Positions 6,650-15,254 of a DNA stretch of 46,662 nucleotides are shown piece by piece (positions within the stretch are counted from its first letter, which is position 1; every line of letters begins with the position of its first letter). The translations under genes were made by a program, and so were the position numbers. The notes beneath the pieces are model-generated. The model did no database searches, was not told where the DNA came from, and saw nothing but the letters and a program-made list of their open reading frames with translations. The stretch covers positions 1 through 46,662 of the forward strand of contig JAJQEJ010000003.1 in assembly GCA_021201735.1 (NCBI GenBank). The letters are read 5' to 3'. Source of the stretch: Oscillospiraceae bacterium. GTDB lineage: Bacteria > Bacillota > Clostridia > Oscillospirales > Oscillospiraceae.

Positions 6650-6892
6650 GTGAATACGATTTCAGCGATACGCAATCGAATTTTGCAGTTGTGTAACGAA
6701 CGTGACGTGACGATAAACAAGCTGGCAACACTGTCGGCGCTCCCGCCGTCGTCCGTAAAAAATATTCTTTACGGAAAAAGCAAAGACCCTAAAATCATGA
6801 CCATTAAAAAGCTGTGCGATGGTCTTGATATCACACTTGGCGATTTTTTTACGACACCCGAATTTGATTGCTTGGAGCAGGAAATAAAGTAG
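6650..6892 (+). CDS. XRE-family HTH regulator paired with the SLOG gene
   Basis: I take GTG 6650 as the start because GGAG (6638-6641) lies eight bases upstream. This gives an 80-residue protein, VNTISAIRNRILQLCNERDV onward, with a Cro/C1-type HTH (INKLATLSALPPSSVKNILYG) and the ending LGDFFTTPEFD typical of small clostridial XRE proteins. An ATG at 6584 in the same frame would start right beside the palindromic operator without a ribosome site. It likely represses itself and the divergent SLOG gene. It is a different subfamily from the regulators at 634 and 28769. Confidence 0.8.
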   Translation: MNTISAIRNRILQLCNERDVTINKLATLSALPPSSVKNILYGKSKDPKIMTIKKLCDGLDITLGDFFTTPEFDCLEQEIK

Positions 6893-6911
6893 CCATTTTG
6901 GATGATACAAA

Positions 6912-6946
6912 AGCGCGTTGCAGAGTTTAACTTTCTGCAACGCGCT
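6912..6946 (-). terminator. Terminator hairpin of the Liv operon, also facing the XRE gene
   Basis: AGCGCGTTGCAGA (6912-6924) pairs perfectly with TCTGCAACGCGCT (6934-6946). Read on the minus strand after livM it ends in TTTTGT. It is nearly identical, loop included, to the plus-strand terminator at 3973-4008. Confidence 0.75.
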
Positions 6947-6955
6947 CTTATCTGC

Positions 6956-7975
6956 TTATTTCTTCTGCGTCTCCGTGACGGCATTGCGCGGGATATCGGG
7001 GGCATGCCGTTTGGAGGGGATGAATTCGAAATCAAACTTGCGCTCTATTGTGCCGATGATGCCGTTGGGGAGGAAGAGGATCACGATGATTGCGATGGCG
7101 CCTAAAATGATCAGGTTGACGCCAAGCAGGGAGGTGTTGAGATAGTTTTCAATTTTCACCGTCACCTCGGTGATCACCACATAGCAGATCGCGCCGACGA
7201 CGGGGCCGGTCATGCTGCCCACGCCGCCGATGATGACGATAAAGACCGCCGCGATGGTCCAGCTATTGCCAAAGCCGCCGTCGGGGAAGATACTGCCCTG
7301 ATTGAGATAGTAGAGTCCCCCAACCACCCCCGTGATGCCGGCGGAGAGCATGAAGCAGAAGAGCTTTGTGCGAAAGAGATTCACACCCACGCTGGCCGCC
7401 GCGCCCGCGTCGTCGCGCATGGCGACAAGACTTAGCCCTACGCGGGAATTGAGAATAAAGTACACGACGAACATGGAGACAATGCACACCGTGACCGCGA
7501 TCAGATAAATCTGGGCGGTGGAGGGGTAGGGACTGACCTTAATGGTCATGCCCGCGCCCATTTTGACAAAACCCCAGCTTTTGAAGAGGATTTTGAGTGC
7601 CTCGGCGGTCACCCATGTGGCGATGGCAAAATACATGCCGCTCATGCGGGAAAACACATAAGAGAGCAGGAACGCCGCGATTACGCAGACAATTGCGCCT
7701 GCGATCATGGCGAGCCAGAGGGGCAGGCCGTAGGTCGCCGTGCAAACAGCGACGCTGTAACCGGCAAGGCCGATAAAAATTTGCTGGCCGAGCGAGGTCA
7801 TGCCCGCGTAACCACTGAGCAGATTCCACATCTGTCCCAGCGTGCAGTATAGGGCGATACTGAGCAGGATGCGAATGGCATTGCGCGAGCCGGCAAAAAA
7901 CATCACATACAGGAACACAATCACGGCGATAATCACGATGATGCGCACCATCGAGCCCACTGTCCATTTTTTCAT
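6956..7975 (-). CDS. livM: Branched-chain amino acid-type ABC transporter permease LivM
   Basis: This 339-residue integral membrane protein has about ten hydrophobic segments and the family signatures LSGYAGMTSLGQQIFIGLAG near residue 53 and GGVGSMTGPVVGAI near residue 250. It forms the transmembrane channel together with LivH. It is the last gene of livJ-G-F-H-M, 37 bases after livH. The family also carries urea, amides and aromatic acids, so leucine/valine transport is a family label rather than a proven substrate. Confidence 0.93.
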   Translation of the reverse strand: MKKWTVGSMVRIIVIIAVIVFLYVMFFAGSRNAIRILLSIALYCTLGQMWNLLSGYAGMTSLGQQIFIGLAGYSVAVCTATYGLPLWLAMIAGAIVCVIAAFLLSYVFSRMSGMYFAIATWVTAEALKILFKSWGFVKMGAGMTIKVSPYPSTAQIYLIAVTVCIVSMFVVYFILNSRVGLSLVAMRDDAGAAASVGVNLFRTKLFCFMLSAGITGVVGGLYYLNQGSIFPDGGFGNSWTIAAVFIVIIGGVGSMTGPVVGAICYVVITEVTVKIENYLNTSLLGVNLIILGAIAIIVILFLPNGIIGTIERKFDFEFIPSKRHAPDIPRNAVTETQKK

Positions 7976-8012
7976 AGGTTTGGTAAACTCCTTTCCTTGC
8001 CTGATGGCCGCG

Positions 8013-8864
8013 TCACTTTGAAAACAGGCCCTGCGGACGCACGATAAGCATCACCAGAATGACGAGATAGCCGCACAGCATCTGTACGCTCGTGCCGAAG
8101 AAATAGGCGCCGAGCAGCAGTGCCAGGCCGAAAATGATGCCGGCAAAGAGGGTGCCGCGAATACTGCCCATGCCGCCGATGACGACCACACCGAAGGAGA
8201 TAATGAGGTATATCGAGCTGGTCGTGGGGTAGAAGTTATTCCCCATACCGATCAGGATACCCGCAACGGCGGCGGTCGCCATGGCGACGCCCATCGCGAT
8301 GCCATAGGTGGTTTTAATGTTGATACCCATGAGCTTTGCCGCCATAGTGTCGTCACTCGTCGCGCGGATAGACTGCCCGACATAGGTGCGGCGCAGGAAC
8401 AGGTACAGGAGGAAGATCACCAAAATGCCAACCGCAAACTCAATCAGGTACAGGGTGGGAATGGCGATTTGGTCGGTGATGGTGATGCTTCTGGTGTCAA
8501 GCTTGGTCGGCAGGTGCTGCGCGTCGGAGGAAAAGAACGAAAGCAGCAGATTCTGAATGACGATGGAAAGCCCGAACATCACCAGCAGCGGCGGCTCCGG
8601 CCCGCGTGAAATGACGCGGTTGACGAGCAGGCTTTGCAGGAAGAAGCCGATGAAAAACATAATGGGGATGACGATAACCAGAGAGAGCAGGGGCGGAATG
8701 CCAAGCGATGTACACACCGCCAGACTCAGATAGCTTGCCAGAATAATAAAGTCTCCGTGGGCGAGGTTTGTCAGCTTGACGATGCCGAAGATCACGTTCA
8801 TCCCCACGCCGACCAGGGCATAAAGACCGCCCAGAAGTATCCCGTTTATAATTGCCTGTCCCAT
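8013..8864 (-). CDS. livH: Branched-chain amino acid-type ABC transporter permease LivH
   Basis: A 283-residue multi-pass membrane protein with the LivH signatures GLYALVGVGMNVIFGIVKLTNLAHGDFI near the N-terminus (residues 12-40) and VVIGGMGSIRGTLFAGIIFG near residue 230. It pairs with LivM to form the translocation pore of the transporter. It lies 26 bases after livF with GGAGGCCACC before its ATG, consistent with one transcript. Confidence 0.93.
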   Translation of the reverse strand: MGQAIINGILLGGLYALVGVGMNVIFGIVKLTNLAHGDFIILASYLSLAVCTSLGIPPLLSLVIVIPIMFFIGFFLQSLLVNRVISRGPEPPLLVMFGLSIVIQNLLLSFFSSDAQHLPTKLDTRSITITDQIAIPTLYLIEFAVGILVIFLLYLFLRRTYVGQSIRATSDDTMAAKLMGINIKTTYGIAMGVAMATAAVAGILIGMGNNFYPTTSSIYLIISFGVVVIGGMGSIRGTLFAGIIFGLALLLGAYFFGTSVQMLCGYLVILVMLIVRPQGLFSK

Positions 8865-8890
8865 AAGAAGCAGGTGGCCTCCTTTCGGTT

Positions 8891-9643
8891 CTATATGCCA
8901 AAATACGCCTTTTTGATCTCCTCATCCGTGAGGGCGTTGGAGCGGCCGCTGAGCACAACGGTGCCCTTGAGCATGATATAGCAGTGCGCGGATGTCTTGA
9001 GGCTGCGCTTGACGTCCTGCTCCACGAGGACAATACTCATGCCGCTTTGGTTGATTTCGCGGATGCGCGCATAGATATCCTTGATGATCGTGGGGGCGAG
9101 GCCGAGGGATATCTCGTCGAAGAGGATGAGTTCCGGGTCGCTCATCAACGCCCTGCCGATGGCGATCATCTGCCGCTGCCCGCCGGACATGGAGCCGGAG
9201 AGAAAGCGGCGCTTTTCCTTGAGGTCGGGGAAGAGGGTGTACACGAATTCGAGTAGATTTTTCGACTTTTTCCGCGCCCGTTTGGTATAGGAGCCCATGA
9301 TCAGGTTCTCCTCCACCGACATGCGCACAAAGCAGTGGCTGCCCTGCGGCACAAGGGTCAGGCCCCTTGCAACAATGTGGTGGGGCTCCATGCCGGTGAT
9401 GTCCTCACCTTTGAAATAGACTTTACCGCTCACCGGCTGGTGCAGGCCCGCAATGCAGTCCATAAGGGTGCTTTTCCCCGCGCCGTTGCTGCCGATGATG
9501 GACACGATTTCGGGGCCCGGTACGTCGATGGACACATTTTGTACCGCCCGAAAATCGCCGTAGTGCGCGGATACATTTTCCACCCGCAAAATGGAGCCGC
9601 CAGAGGCGTCAACATCGCTTGTGGTGACATTGGTGCTGCTCAT
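8891..9643 (-). CDS. livF: Branched-chain amino acid-type ABC transporter ATP-binding protein LivF
   Basis: The start is set at ATG 9643, giving 250 residues, because the codon overlaps the livG stop (ATGA) and GAGGAGGACG precedes it; a longer open frame upstream is only the shadow of livG. Walker A is GSNGAGKS, the signature LSGSMSGGQRQMIAIGRAL, and Walker B LILFDE. It supplies ATP hydrolysis with LivG. LivF-type proteins are a little shorter than LivG, but this one carries an extra N-terminal stretch of about 20 residues (SSTNVTTSDVDASGG) before the conserved fold. Confidence 0.92.
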   Translation of the reverse strand: MSSTNVTTSDVDASGGSILRVENVSAHYGDFRAVQNVSIDVPGPEIVSIIGSNGAGKSTLMDCIAGLHQPVSGKVYFKGEDITGMEPHHIVARGLTLVPQGSHCFVRMSVEENLIMGSYTKRARKKSKNLLEFVYTLFPDLKEKRRFLSGSMSGGQRQMIAIGRALMSDPELILFDEISLGLAPTIIKDIYARIREINQSGMSIVLVEQDVKRSLKTSAHCYIMLKGTVVLSGRSNALTDEEIKKAYFGI

Positions 9644-10377
9644 GCGCTTTCGTCCTCCTCCGTGCCAAGGTAAATCTCCTCCACCGGTTTGGAGCTGATG
9701 ACCTCCTGCGGGTTGCCGACGATCAGCTCGTGCCCGTCGGACATGCACATCAGGCGGTCGGTGCAGTGCACCATGGTTTCAATGATATGTTCGATCCAGA
9801 TGATGGTATGCCCCTCCGCCTTGAGGGTGGTGACAAGCTGCATGATGTCCTGGATCTCAATGTCGGTCAGGCCCGCCGCGACCTCGTCGAGCAGCAGCAG
9901 CTTTGGGTTGGTGCCGAGCGCGCGGGCGATTTCGAGCCGTTTGCGGTCCAGAAGCGTCAGGGAACCGGAGCGGGTATTGGCCTTGCTGTATAGGCCGGTG
10001 ATCTCCAGAGATTCTTTACACAGCGGCGCTGCCTTCTTTTCGCTCAGGCCCGCGCCGTACACCGCTGCGACCAGGACATTTTCATAGACCGACATGTTTT
10101 CAAACGGGCGCGGGATCTGATAGGTGCGCCCGATCCCACTGCGGCAGCGCTTGGTGGAGCTGATTTTGGTGATGTCATGATTCATGAACTGAATGTGTCC
10201 GTGAAAGGGGATAATCTGCCCGGTCAGGGCATTGAACATGGTGGTTTTGCCACAGCCGTTCGGCCCGATCACACCGAGCACCTCCCCGCGCGCGACATGG
10301 AACGAGAGGTCTTTTAGAATATGAACGCGGCCATAACCGGCATCCACATGGCTGAATTCAAGTACGGTTTCCGCCAT
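9640..10377 (-). CDS. livG: Branched-chain amino acid-type ABC transporter ATP-binding protein LivG
   Basis: 245 residues, the normal length. Walker A is GPNGCGKTT, the Liv-type LTLLDRKRLEIARALG replaces the usual LSGGQ signature, as expected for LivG, and Walker B is LLLLDEVAAGL, followed by the switch His in IIWIEHIIE. The ATG at 10377 follows AAAGGAGTCC. It forms the ATPase heterodimer with LivF. Confidence 0.93.
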   Translation of the reverse strand: MAETVLEFSHVDAGYGRVHILKDLSFHVARGEVLGVIGPNGCGKTTMFNALTGQIIPFHGHIQFMNHDITKISSTKRCRSGIGRTYQIPRPFENMSVYENVLVAAVYGAGLSEKKAAPLCKESLEITGLYSKANTRSGSLTLLDRKRLEIARALGTNPKLLLLDEVAAGLTDIEIQDIMQLVTTLKAEGHTIIWIEHIIETMVHCTDRLMCMSDGHELIVGNPQEVISSKPVEEIYLGTEEDESA

Positions 10378-10431
10378 AACGGACTCCTTTCTGCGTATCG
10401 GGCGATCGCGTCGGATGATTTAGGGTAATAA

Positions 10432-10486
10432 GGTGACGGACAGCGTTTCGTGCCATCCGTCACCATTGTCCGGTCAGAGGCCGGAT
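10432..10486 (-). terminator. Intercistronic hairpins between livJ and livG
   Basis: GGTGACGGA...TCCGTCACC (10432-10464) and TCCGG...CCGGA (10470-10486) lie in the gap after the binding-protein gene. No T-tract follows. Such stems often stabilise or partly terminate the transcript so that the binding protein is made in excess. Confidence 0.5.
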
Positions 10487-10489
10487 AAA

Positions 10490-11797
10490 TTACTGATTCA
10501 GGGGCTTCAACGTACCGGTCAGCGCAATTTCGGGGTAGAGCGAGTTGTCGATGATGAGGCGCTCTAAGTCGCCATCCTCAGTCTTAACCCACTGGCCGCC
10601 GGTCAGCGAGGTGAGGTTCATGTGGTCTTCGTTGTACTTCACATGGCCGAAAATGGTGTCCAGATCGGTCTCGCCAATCGCGTCGCGGATGGTTGCCGGG
10701 TCGAGGGAATTGCAGCGCTGCAGTGCGTCAAGCGCGATCTCCACGCCGTAATACTTCGCGCCCATGGGGGTGGTGATTTCTTCGCCCTTTTCCGCCAGAT
10801 AGATATCCGCAATGTCCTGCGGGGTCTCACCGGTGAGCGCGGACTGCCACGGGTGCGTCGGCGACCACCAAACTTCGCAGCACAGGCCGTCCATCAGGTC
10901 CGCGCCGATGGCCATGGCGTCGGATTTCAGAAGGAATGCCTTGCCCATGACCACCATTTCAGGGTCGAAGCCCTGCTGCTTTGCCTGACGCCAGAGGGTG
11001 GAGAAATCGGCGTTGGTGGCGGTGCCCGCCAGAATCTGCACGCCTTGGGACTTAAACTGGTTGATGATGTCGGAGAAGTCCTGGGTGTTCGCGGGGAACA
11101 TGCCCGGGTCGATCAGTGTATAGCCGTTTTCTACAATCTTCTGCGTGAAAAAACTATTCCAGGAGGTGCCGTCCGCGTCGTTGGCGAGGAACAGGCCAAC
11201 CTTTGCGCCGCTGCCCGGCGCGTAGCCCGCCTGTGTCCACATGGCCTGATAACAGTTGTAGATGGTCTCGAGATCCCAGTGGGAGTGATAGGACCACTCA
11301 TAGGGGCCTTCCGCAAGCACCGCGTCGACCGGCGCGTCGGTGCTGACACAGGGGACGCCGAACCGCTCGCAGACCTGCAAGACAGGATTGACGGTTTCAG
11401 GCGTGTGCCGCGCGAGGACGATGTCGACCTGATCCTCCTCAATGAGCTTTTGCGTGAGCTCTGCCGCCTTGGTGCTGTCGCTCTGGCAGTCGTACATGAC
11501 AAGCTGAACCTGCAGGTTCTCGCCGTACTCATCAATGTAGATGCCGCCTGCGTTGTTGATGATATCAACCACATGCTGCTCAACCCACGGTGAACCCTTG
11601 CCGAAGCCGGAGAGTACGCCGGAGGTGGGGTTTACAAACCCGATTTTGATCACTTTGCCGCTACTGGAGGTTGTGGTGCCGGTTGTGCTGGGGTTTTCGG
11701 TTGTTGTTCCGCTGTTGCTGTTACATCCGGCCAGCGCCAGCGAGCAAACCATCGCCGACGCAAGGAGCAATGCCAGAAGCTTTTTCTTTTTCATCAT
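10490..11797 (-). CDS. livJ: Substrate-binding lipoprotein of the Liv-type ABC transporter
   Basis: A 435-residue periplasmic-binding-fold protein with a lipoprotein signal (KKKLLALLLASAMVCSLALAG then CNSNSG), anchoring it to the outer face of the membrane. A Ser/Thr-rich linker leads to IKIGFVNPTSGVLSGFG, the start of the type I binding fold of LivJ-like receptors. GGGAGG overlaps the first in-frame ATG at 11803, so I chose ATG 11797, six bases away. The protein is longer than LivJ and rich in Trp (WSYHSHWD, CEVWWSPTHPW), which would also fit aromatic or amide ligands. It is first in the operon, behind a strong promoter. Confidence 0.9.
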   Translation of the reverse strand: MMKKKKLLALLLASAMVCSLALAGCNSNSGTTTENPSTTGTTTSSSGKVIKIGFVNPTSGVLSGFGKGSPWVEQHVVDIINNAGGIYIDEYGENLQVQLVMYDCQSDSTKAAELTQKLIEEDQVDIVLARHTPETVNPVLQVCERFGVPCVSTDAPVDAVLAEGPYEWSYHSHWDLETIYNCYQAMWTQAGYAPGSGAKVGLFLANDADGTSWNSFFTQKIVENGYTLIDPGMFPANTQDFSDIINQFKSQGVQILAGTATNADFSTLWRQAKQQGFDPEMVVMGKAFLLKSDAMAIGADLMDGLCCEVWWSPTHPWQSALTGETPQDIADIYLAEKGEEITTPMGAKYYGVEIALDALQRCNSLDPATIRDAIGETDLDTIFGHVKYNEDHMNLTSLTGGQWVKTEDGDLERLIIDNSLYPEIALTGTLKPLNQ

Positions 11798-11838
11798 TTT
11801 CATCCTCCCTGATCAATTTCATAGTATTTACAGTTTGA

Positions 11839-11867
11839 ATTTTATCATTCCACCACACACAAGTCAA
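11839..11867 (-). promoter_or_regulatory. Sigma-A promoter of the liv operon
   Basis: On the minus strand TTGACT (11862-11867), a 17-base spacer and TAAAAT (11839-11844). The rest of the interval from 11798 to 12127 is AT-rich and holds no gene that I can support. An extended -10 TGTTATACT at 12066-12074 probably starts the rlmB transcript in the other direction. Confidence 0.75.
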
Positions 11868-12127
11868 CAATGAATTCCAAGGGGTAACCCCTGTTTTCTG
11901 TATAGGTTGCACAATATACAATGTGTGACGTAAGGCAGGTTAGACAACCAAAAAAATTTGCACACTGATCGTGATTATGATAATCAAGAATATTCTCTGG
12001 AGAAAGCGGGAGAAGAAAAATCGCGAAAAAGATGATAAAGATGCTTTTTCCCACGTCCGGAATGTGTTATACTACAACAAGCATGGTTACAATGAAGGAG
12101 TACACGCACGAGAAAGGCGGCGGAAAA

Positions 12128-12913
12128 ATGGACGAAAAGCGGGACGGAGCGCACAGTGAGGCCGACGGCGTCATAGAAGGGCGCAACGCGGTGATTGAGG
12201 CGCTGCGCGCGGGTGCGGCGATCGACAAGATTTTTCTGCTCAAGGGAGAGGGGAGCGGGGCCCTCGGACACATCGCCTCCACTGCGCGCGCGCGCGGGAT
12301 TGTGGTGGTGGACGCCGACCGGCGCAAGCTCGATAAGATGAGCCGCACCCACGCCCATCAGGGCGTCATCGCCCTCGCCGCGGTGCGCGAATACGCGACA
12401 GTGGACGACATCCTCGACTGCGCCCGGCAGGCGGGCGAGCCGCCACTGCTGGTGGTGTGCGACGAGATATCAGACCAGCACAACCTCGGCGCGATCATCC
12501 GCACGGCGGAGTGCGCGGGGGCGCACGGCGTGGTTATCCCCAAGCGGCGCTCGGCGGGCCTCACTGCGGTGGTGGGCAAGACCTCCGCCGGGGCGGTGGA
12601 ATATCTGCCGGTGGCGCGGGTCGCCAATATCACGATGCTGCTCAAGGAGCTCAAGGAGCAGGGCGTGTGGATTTTCGGCGCCGACGCCGCCGGGGAGAAG
12701 TCCTTATATGACACCGATTTCACGGGAGCGGCGGCCCTCGTCATCGGCAGCGAGGGGGACGGCATGGGCCGTCTGGTGCGCGAGCAGTGCGATTTTTTGG
12801 TTTCGATTCCGATCAAAGGGAAGATTGACTCTCTCAATGCCTCGGCGGCGGCGGCGGTGCTGCTGTATGAGGCGGTGCGCCAGCGGCGGGCGGCGCATAT
12901 CATTCCGGATTAG
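12128..12913 (+). CDS. rlmB: 23S rRNA (guanosine-2'-O)-methyltransferase, SpoU/RlmB family
   Basis: I place the start at ATG 12128 after AGGCGGCGG; a longer open frame upstream lacks family similarity. The 261-residue protein begins with the substrate-binding domain (VIEGRNAVIEALRAG), followed by the knotted SpoU methyltransferase domain with EISDQHNLGAIIRTAECAG (motif 1), VIGSEGDGMGRLV (motif 2) and SIPIKGKIDSLNASAAAAV (motif 3), which together form the S-adenosylmethionine pocket and dimer knot. It modifies a ribose in 23S rRNA, presumably G2251. The gene overlaps none of its neighbours and is followed after nine bases by the degenerate ATPase-like gene. Confidence 0.9.
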   Translation: MDEKRDGAHSEADGVIEGRNAVIEALRAGAAIDKIFLLKGEGSGALGHIASTARARGIVVVDADRRKLDKMSRTHAHQGVIALAAVREYATVDDILDCARQAGEPPLLVVCDEISDQHNLGAIIRTAECAGAHGVVIPKRRSAGLTAVVGKTSAGAVEYLPVARVANITMLLKELKEQGVWIFGADAAGEKSLYDTDFTGAAALVIGSEGDGMGRLVREQCDFLVSIPIKGKIDSLNASAAAAVLLYEAVRQRRAAHIIPD

Positions 12914-12922
12914 GTGGTAGGC

Positions 12923-15136
12923 ATGGCGAATGACCGCGAGGAACAAGAGGAATTTACGCTGGAAGAAATTTTGGCGGAGTTCGGGACGGAGGACACCGCC
13001 GGTGAAGTACCGGCTGGGTCGCCCACGCCCAAAATGGAGTCGCCGCGCCCTGCGGAGCGCGAAACGCGGGAGGACACCATCCGGTTTCCAATCATCTCAA
13101 ATACAACGATAGAACTACAGGCGCAGGAGGAGCGCGCTGCGCCGGAGCCAAAGCCCCCTCGTAAGCGGGAAAAGCGGGAAAAGCCGGAAAAGCGGGAAAA
13201 GCCGCCCCACACGCAGGGTAAGCGCGTCGCGGCGGAGGAGCCAGAGGAGGGGAACCTTGTTCCCTTTCCGGAGGAGCCGCCCCCGCCAAATTTTATTGTC
13301 AGAACCCTCGACCGCCTGAAAAGCTGGGGGGAAACCCAGGCCGAGCATATGTATGAGGAGGAGGGCAGCGAGCGGGACGAGGATGTCCTGCGCGCGGAGC
13401 AATACATTCCCGGCGTGGATGTGGAGGAGGACGACGACGAGGAGGAGGCCCCGCACAGGGAGCGGCGCGCGCGGCGGGAACTTCCTGAGGCACCCGACAT
13501 CCCGCCCGCGGAGCTTGCCCGCCGCTACGGCAAGGGCTTGAGCGCGATGCGCCTGCGCGGCTGGGTGGTTTTTCTTCTGTTTTTGCCGCTGTTATACCTG
13601 TCCCTGCTGCCGTCGCTGGGGCTGTCCCTTCCCGCGCCGCTTGAGGCGTCGCCGGAGCTGATGGGATACATCATGGCGGGGCTGCTGGCGCTCTCGATGA
13701 TTCTGGCGGGGGACGTGCTGCTGCGTGGGTTTTTCCGGGTTTTCCAGCTGCGGCTGGGGCTGGATACCATTTTGTCCTTTGCCTGTGTGGTCACCCTGTT
13801 GGACACCCTCACGATGCAGACGCTCAACCGCCTTGCTGGGCAGCCCTTTTGCGCGCCCTGCGTGCTGGGCCTTGCCGTGGCCCTCTGGGGGACATGGCAT
13901 AAGCGCAGGGGAATGCGTGTCGCGTGCCGTACCGCCGCGTCGGCGCGGGAGCCGTATCTCGTGACGCGGGACGAGGGGAAATGGAACGGGCGCGGCACCT
14001 ATATGAAATGGTCTGGGGTGCCCGCCGGATTCGGGCGGCAGATACAGGGGGAGGACGGCGCGCAACGGATCTTTAGCCGCGTGGGGCCGATCTTCTTCAT
14101 CGCGTGCGTGCTGTTTTCCATCATGGTCTCGGTAGGGCGGGAGCGGCCGCAGGATATTTTGTGGGCGCTATCCGGCATGCTCACGGTCACGGCGGGCTTT
14201 TCCGCGACGCTCTGCTTCGGCCTGCCGTGGGACGCACTCAGCGCGCGGCTCGCGGGGCTCGGCGCGGCACTCGCCGGATGGGATGCGGCGGATGACAGCA
14301 CCGGACGCAACAGCGTCGTCATCACGGACGATGACCTCTTCCCGCCGGGGATGGTCACGCTTAACGGCATCAAGGTGTTTGGCGATTTTGCTGTGACCCG
14401 TGTGGTTGGGGTGACCGCGACGCTCATCCGCGATTCCGGCAGCGGGCTTGACCAGCTCTTCCACGACCTGCTGCGTAGTCAGGGCTCCATTTACCGCAAG
14501 GCGGAGCATCTGGAGCGGCACGAGGCGGGCGGCCTGATGGCCGATGTGCGCGGTGAGCGGATTTTTGTCGGCTCGTCGGACTTCATGAACCTGATGGAGG
14601 TGCCGCTGCCGCCCGGGCTGAAGGTGAAAAACGCCGTCTTCTGCGCCATTGACGGGGAGCTCGCGGCGATTTTCGCCCTGAATTACCGCCTGCACGGCGC
14701 GGTGGAGCCGACGCTCTATTCCCTCATCCAGAATAAGCTCATCCCCGTTTTGGCCACCAGAGATTTTAATGTGGTGCCCATTATGCTCAAGCAGCGCTTT
14801 AAGCTGCCGGTGGAGAAGATGGAGTTCCCCTCCGTAGAGCGGCGGCAGGAGCTCTCCGAGCCGGAGCAGGAGCACGCCGTCACCCTCTCTGCGGTGCTGT
14901 GCCGGGTCGGTATGGCCCCCTATGCCGATGCGCTGGGCGCGGCGACGCGCCTGCGGCGCGCAACGCGCATGTCCGCCGTATTTAGCTGCATCGGTGCGGT
15001 CGTCGGGCTGCTGCTGGTGTTTTACCTCTCCTTTGTCGGGGCATATAATTCCCTTGCACCGTTTAATTTGCTGTTTTTTATGGTCATGTGGATGATTCCG
15101 ACCATTCTCATCTCCGGGTGGGCGAATCGGTTTTAG
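12923..15136 (+). CDS. P-type ATPase-like membrane protein lacking the catalytic motifs, with a long disordered N-terminus
   Basis: ATG 12923 follows AGGTGG; the protein has 737 residues. Residues 1 to about 205 are charged and low in complexity, with repeats of K/R-E-K (around 80-97) and acidic runs. Eight hydrophobic segments follow in the order of a heavy-metal P-type ATPase: four before residue 330, two around 385-435 and two at the C-terminus. After the sixth, GLGAALAGWDAADDSTGRNS leads to VVITDDDLFPPGMVTLNGI, where a real pump has VVFDKTGTLTxG. Later, GERIFVGSSDFMNLM and AIDGELAAIFAL match the nucleotide and phosphorylation domains, but LATRDFN replaces the TGDN loop. It cannot form the usual aspartyl phosphate. 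The similarity is my own alignment by eye. Confidence 0.7.
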   Translation: MANDREEQEEFTLEEILAEFGTEDTAGEVPAGSPTPKMESPRPAERETREDTIRFPIISNTTIELQAQEERAAPEPKPPRKREKREKPEKREKPPHTQGKRVAAEEPEEGNLVPFPEEPPPPNFIVRTLDRLKSWGETQAEHMYEEEGSERDEDVLRAEQYIPGVDVEEDDDEEEAPHRERRARRELPEAPDIPPAELARRYGKGLSAMRLRGWVVFLLFLPLLYLSLLPSLGLSLPAPLEASPELMGYIMAGLLALSMILAGDVLLRGFFRVFQLRLGLDTILSFACVVTLLDTLTMQTLNRLAGQPFCAPCVLGLAVALWGTWHKRRGMRVACRTAASAREPYLVTRDEGKWNGRGTYMKWSGVPAGFGRQIQGEDGAQRIFSRVGPIFFIACVLFSIMVSVGRERPQDILWALSGMLTVTAGFSATLCFGLPWDALSARLAGLGAALAGWDAADDSTGRNSVVITDDDLFPPGMVTLNGIKVFGDFAVTRVVGVTATLIRDSGSGLDQLFHDLLRSQGSIYRKAEHLERHEAGGLMADVRGERIFVGSSDFMNLMEVPLPPGLKVKNAVFCAIDGELAAIFALNYRLHGAVEPTLYSLIQNKLIPVLATRDFNVVPIMLKQRFKLPVEKMEFPSVERRQELSEPEQEHAVTLSAVLCRVGMAPYADALGAATRLRRATRMSAVFSCIGAVVGLLLVFYLSFVGAYNSLAPFNLLFFMVMWMIPTILISGWANRF

Positions 15137-15142
15137 CTGGTG

Positions 15143-15190
15143 GCCTGTACTACTTACGCAGGGGGAACCCCCTGCACAAGAAGTACAGGC
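15143..15190. repeat. Dispersed hairpin family, copy 2
   Basis: GCCTGTACT (15143-15151) pairs with AGTACAGGC (15182-15190), and inside it GCAGGGGG pairs with CCCCCTGC (15158-15175) around AA. It lies between convergent genes. Its core AGGGGGAACCCCCTGCACAAG resembles the cores of 313-353 and 25914-25937. Confidence 0.6.
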
Positions 15191-15254
15191 GAACAAAAAA
15201 GCACCACAGCAGGAGCATACCCCCCGCCGCGGCGCTAAAGATGACTTGTACAAA

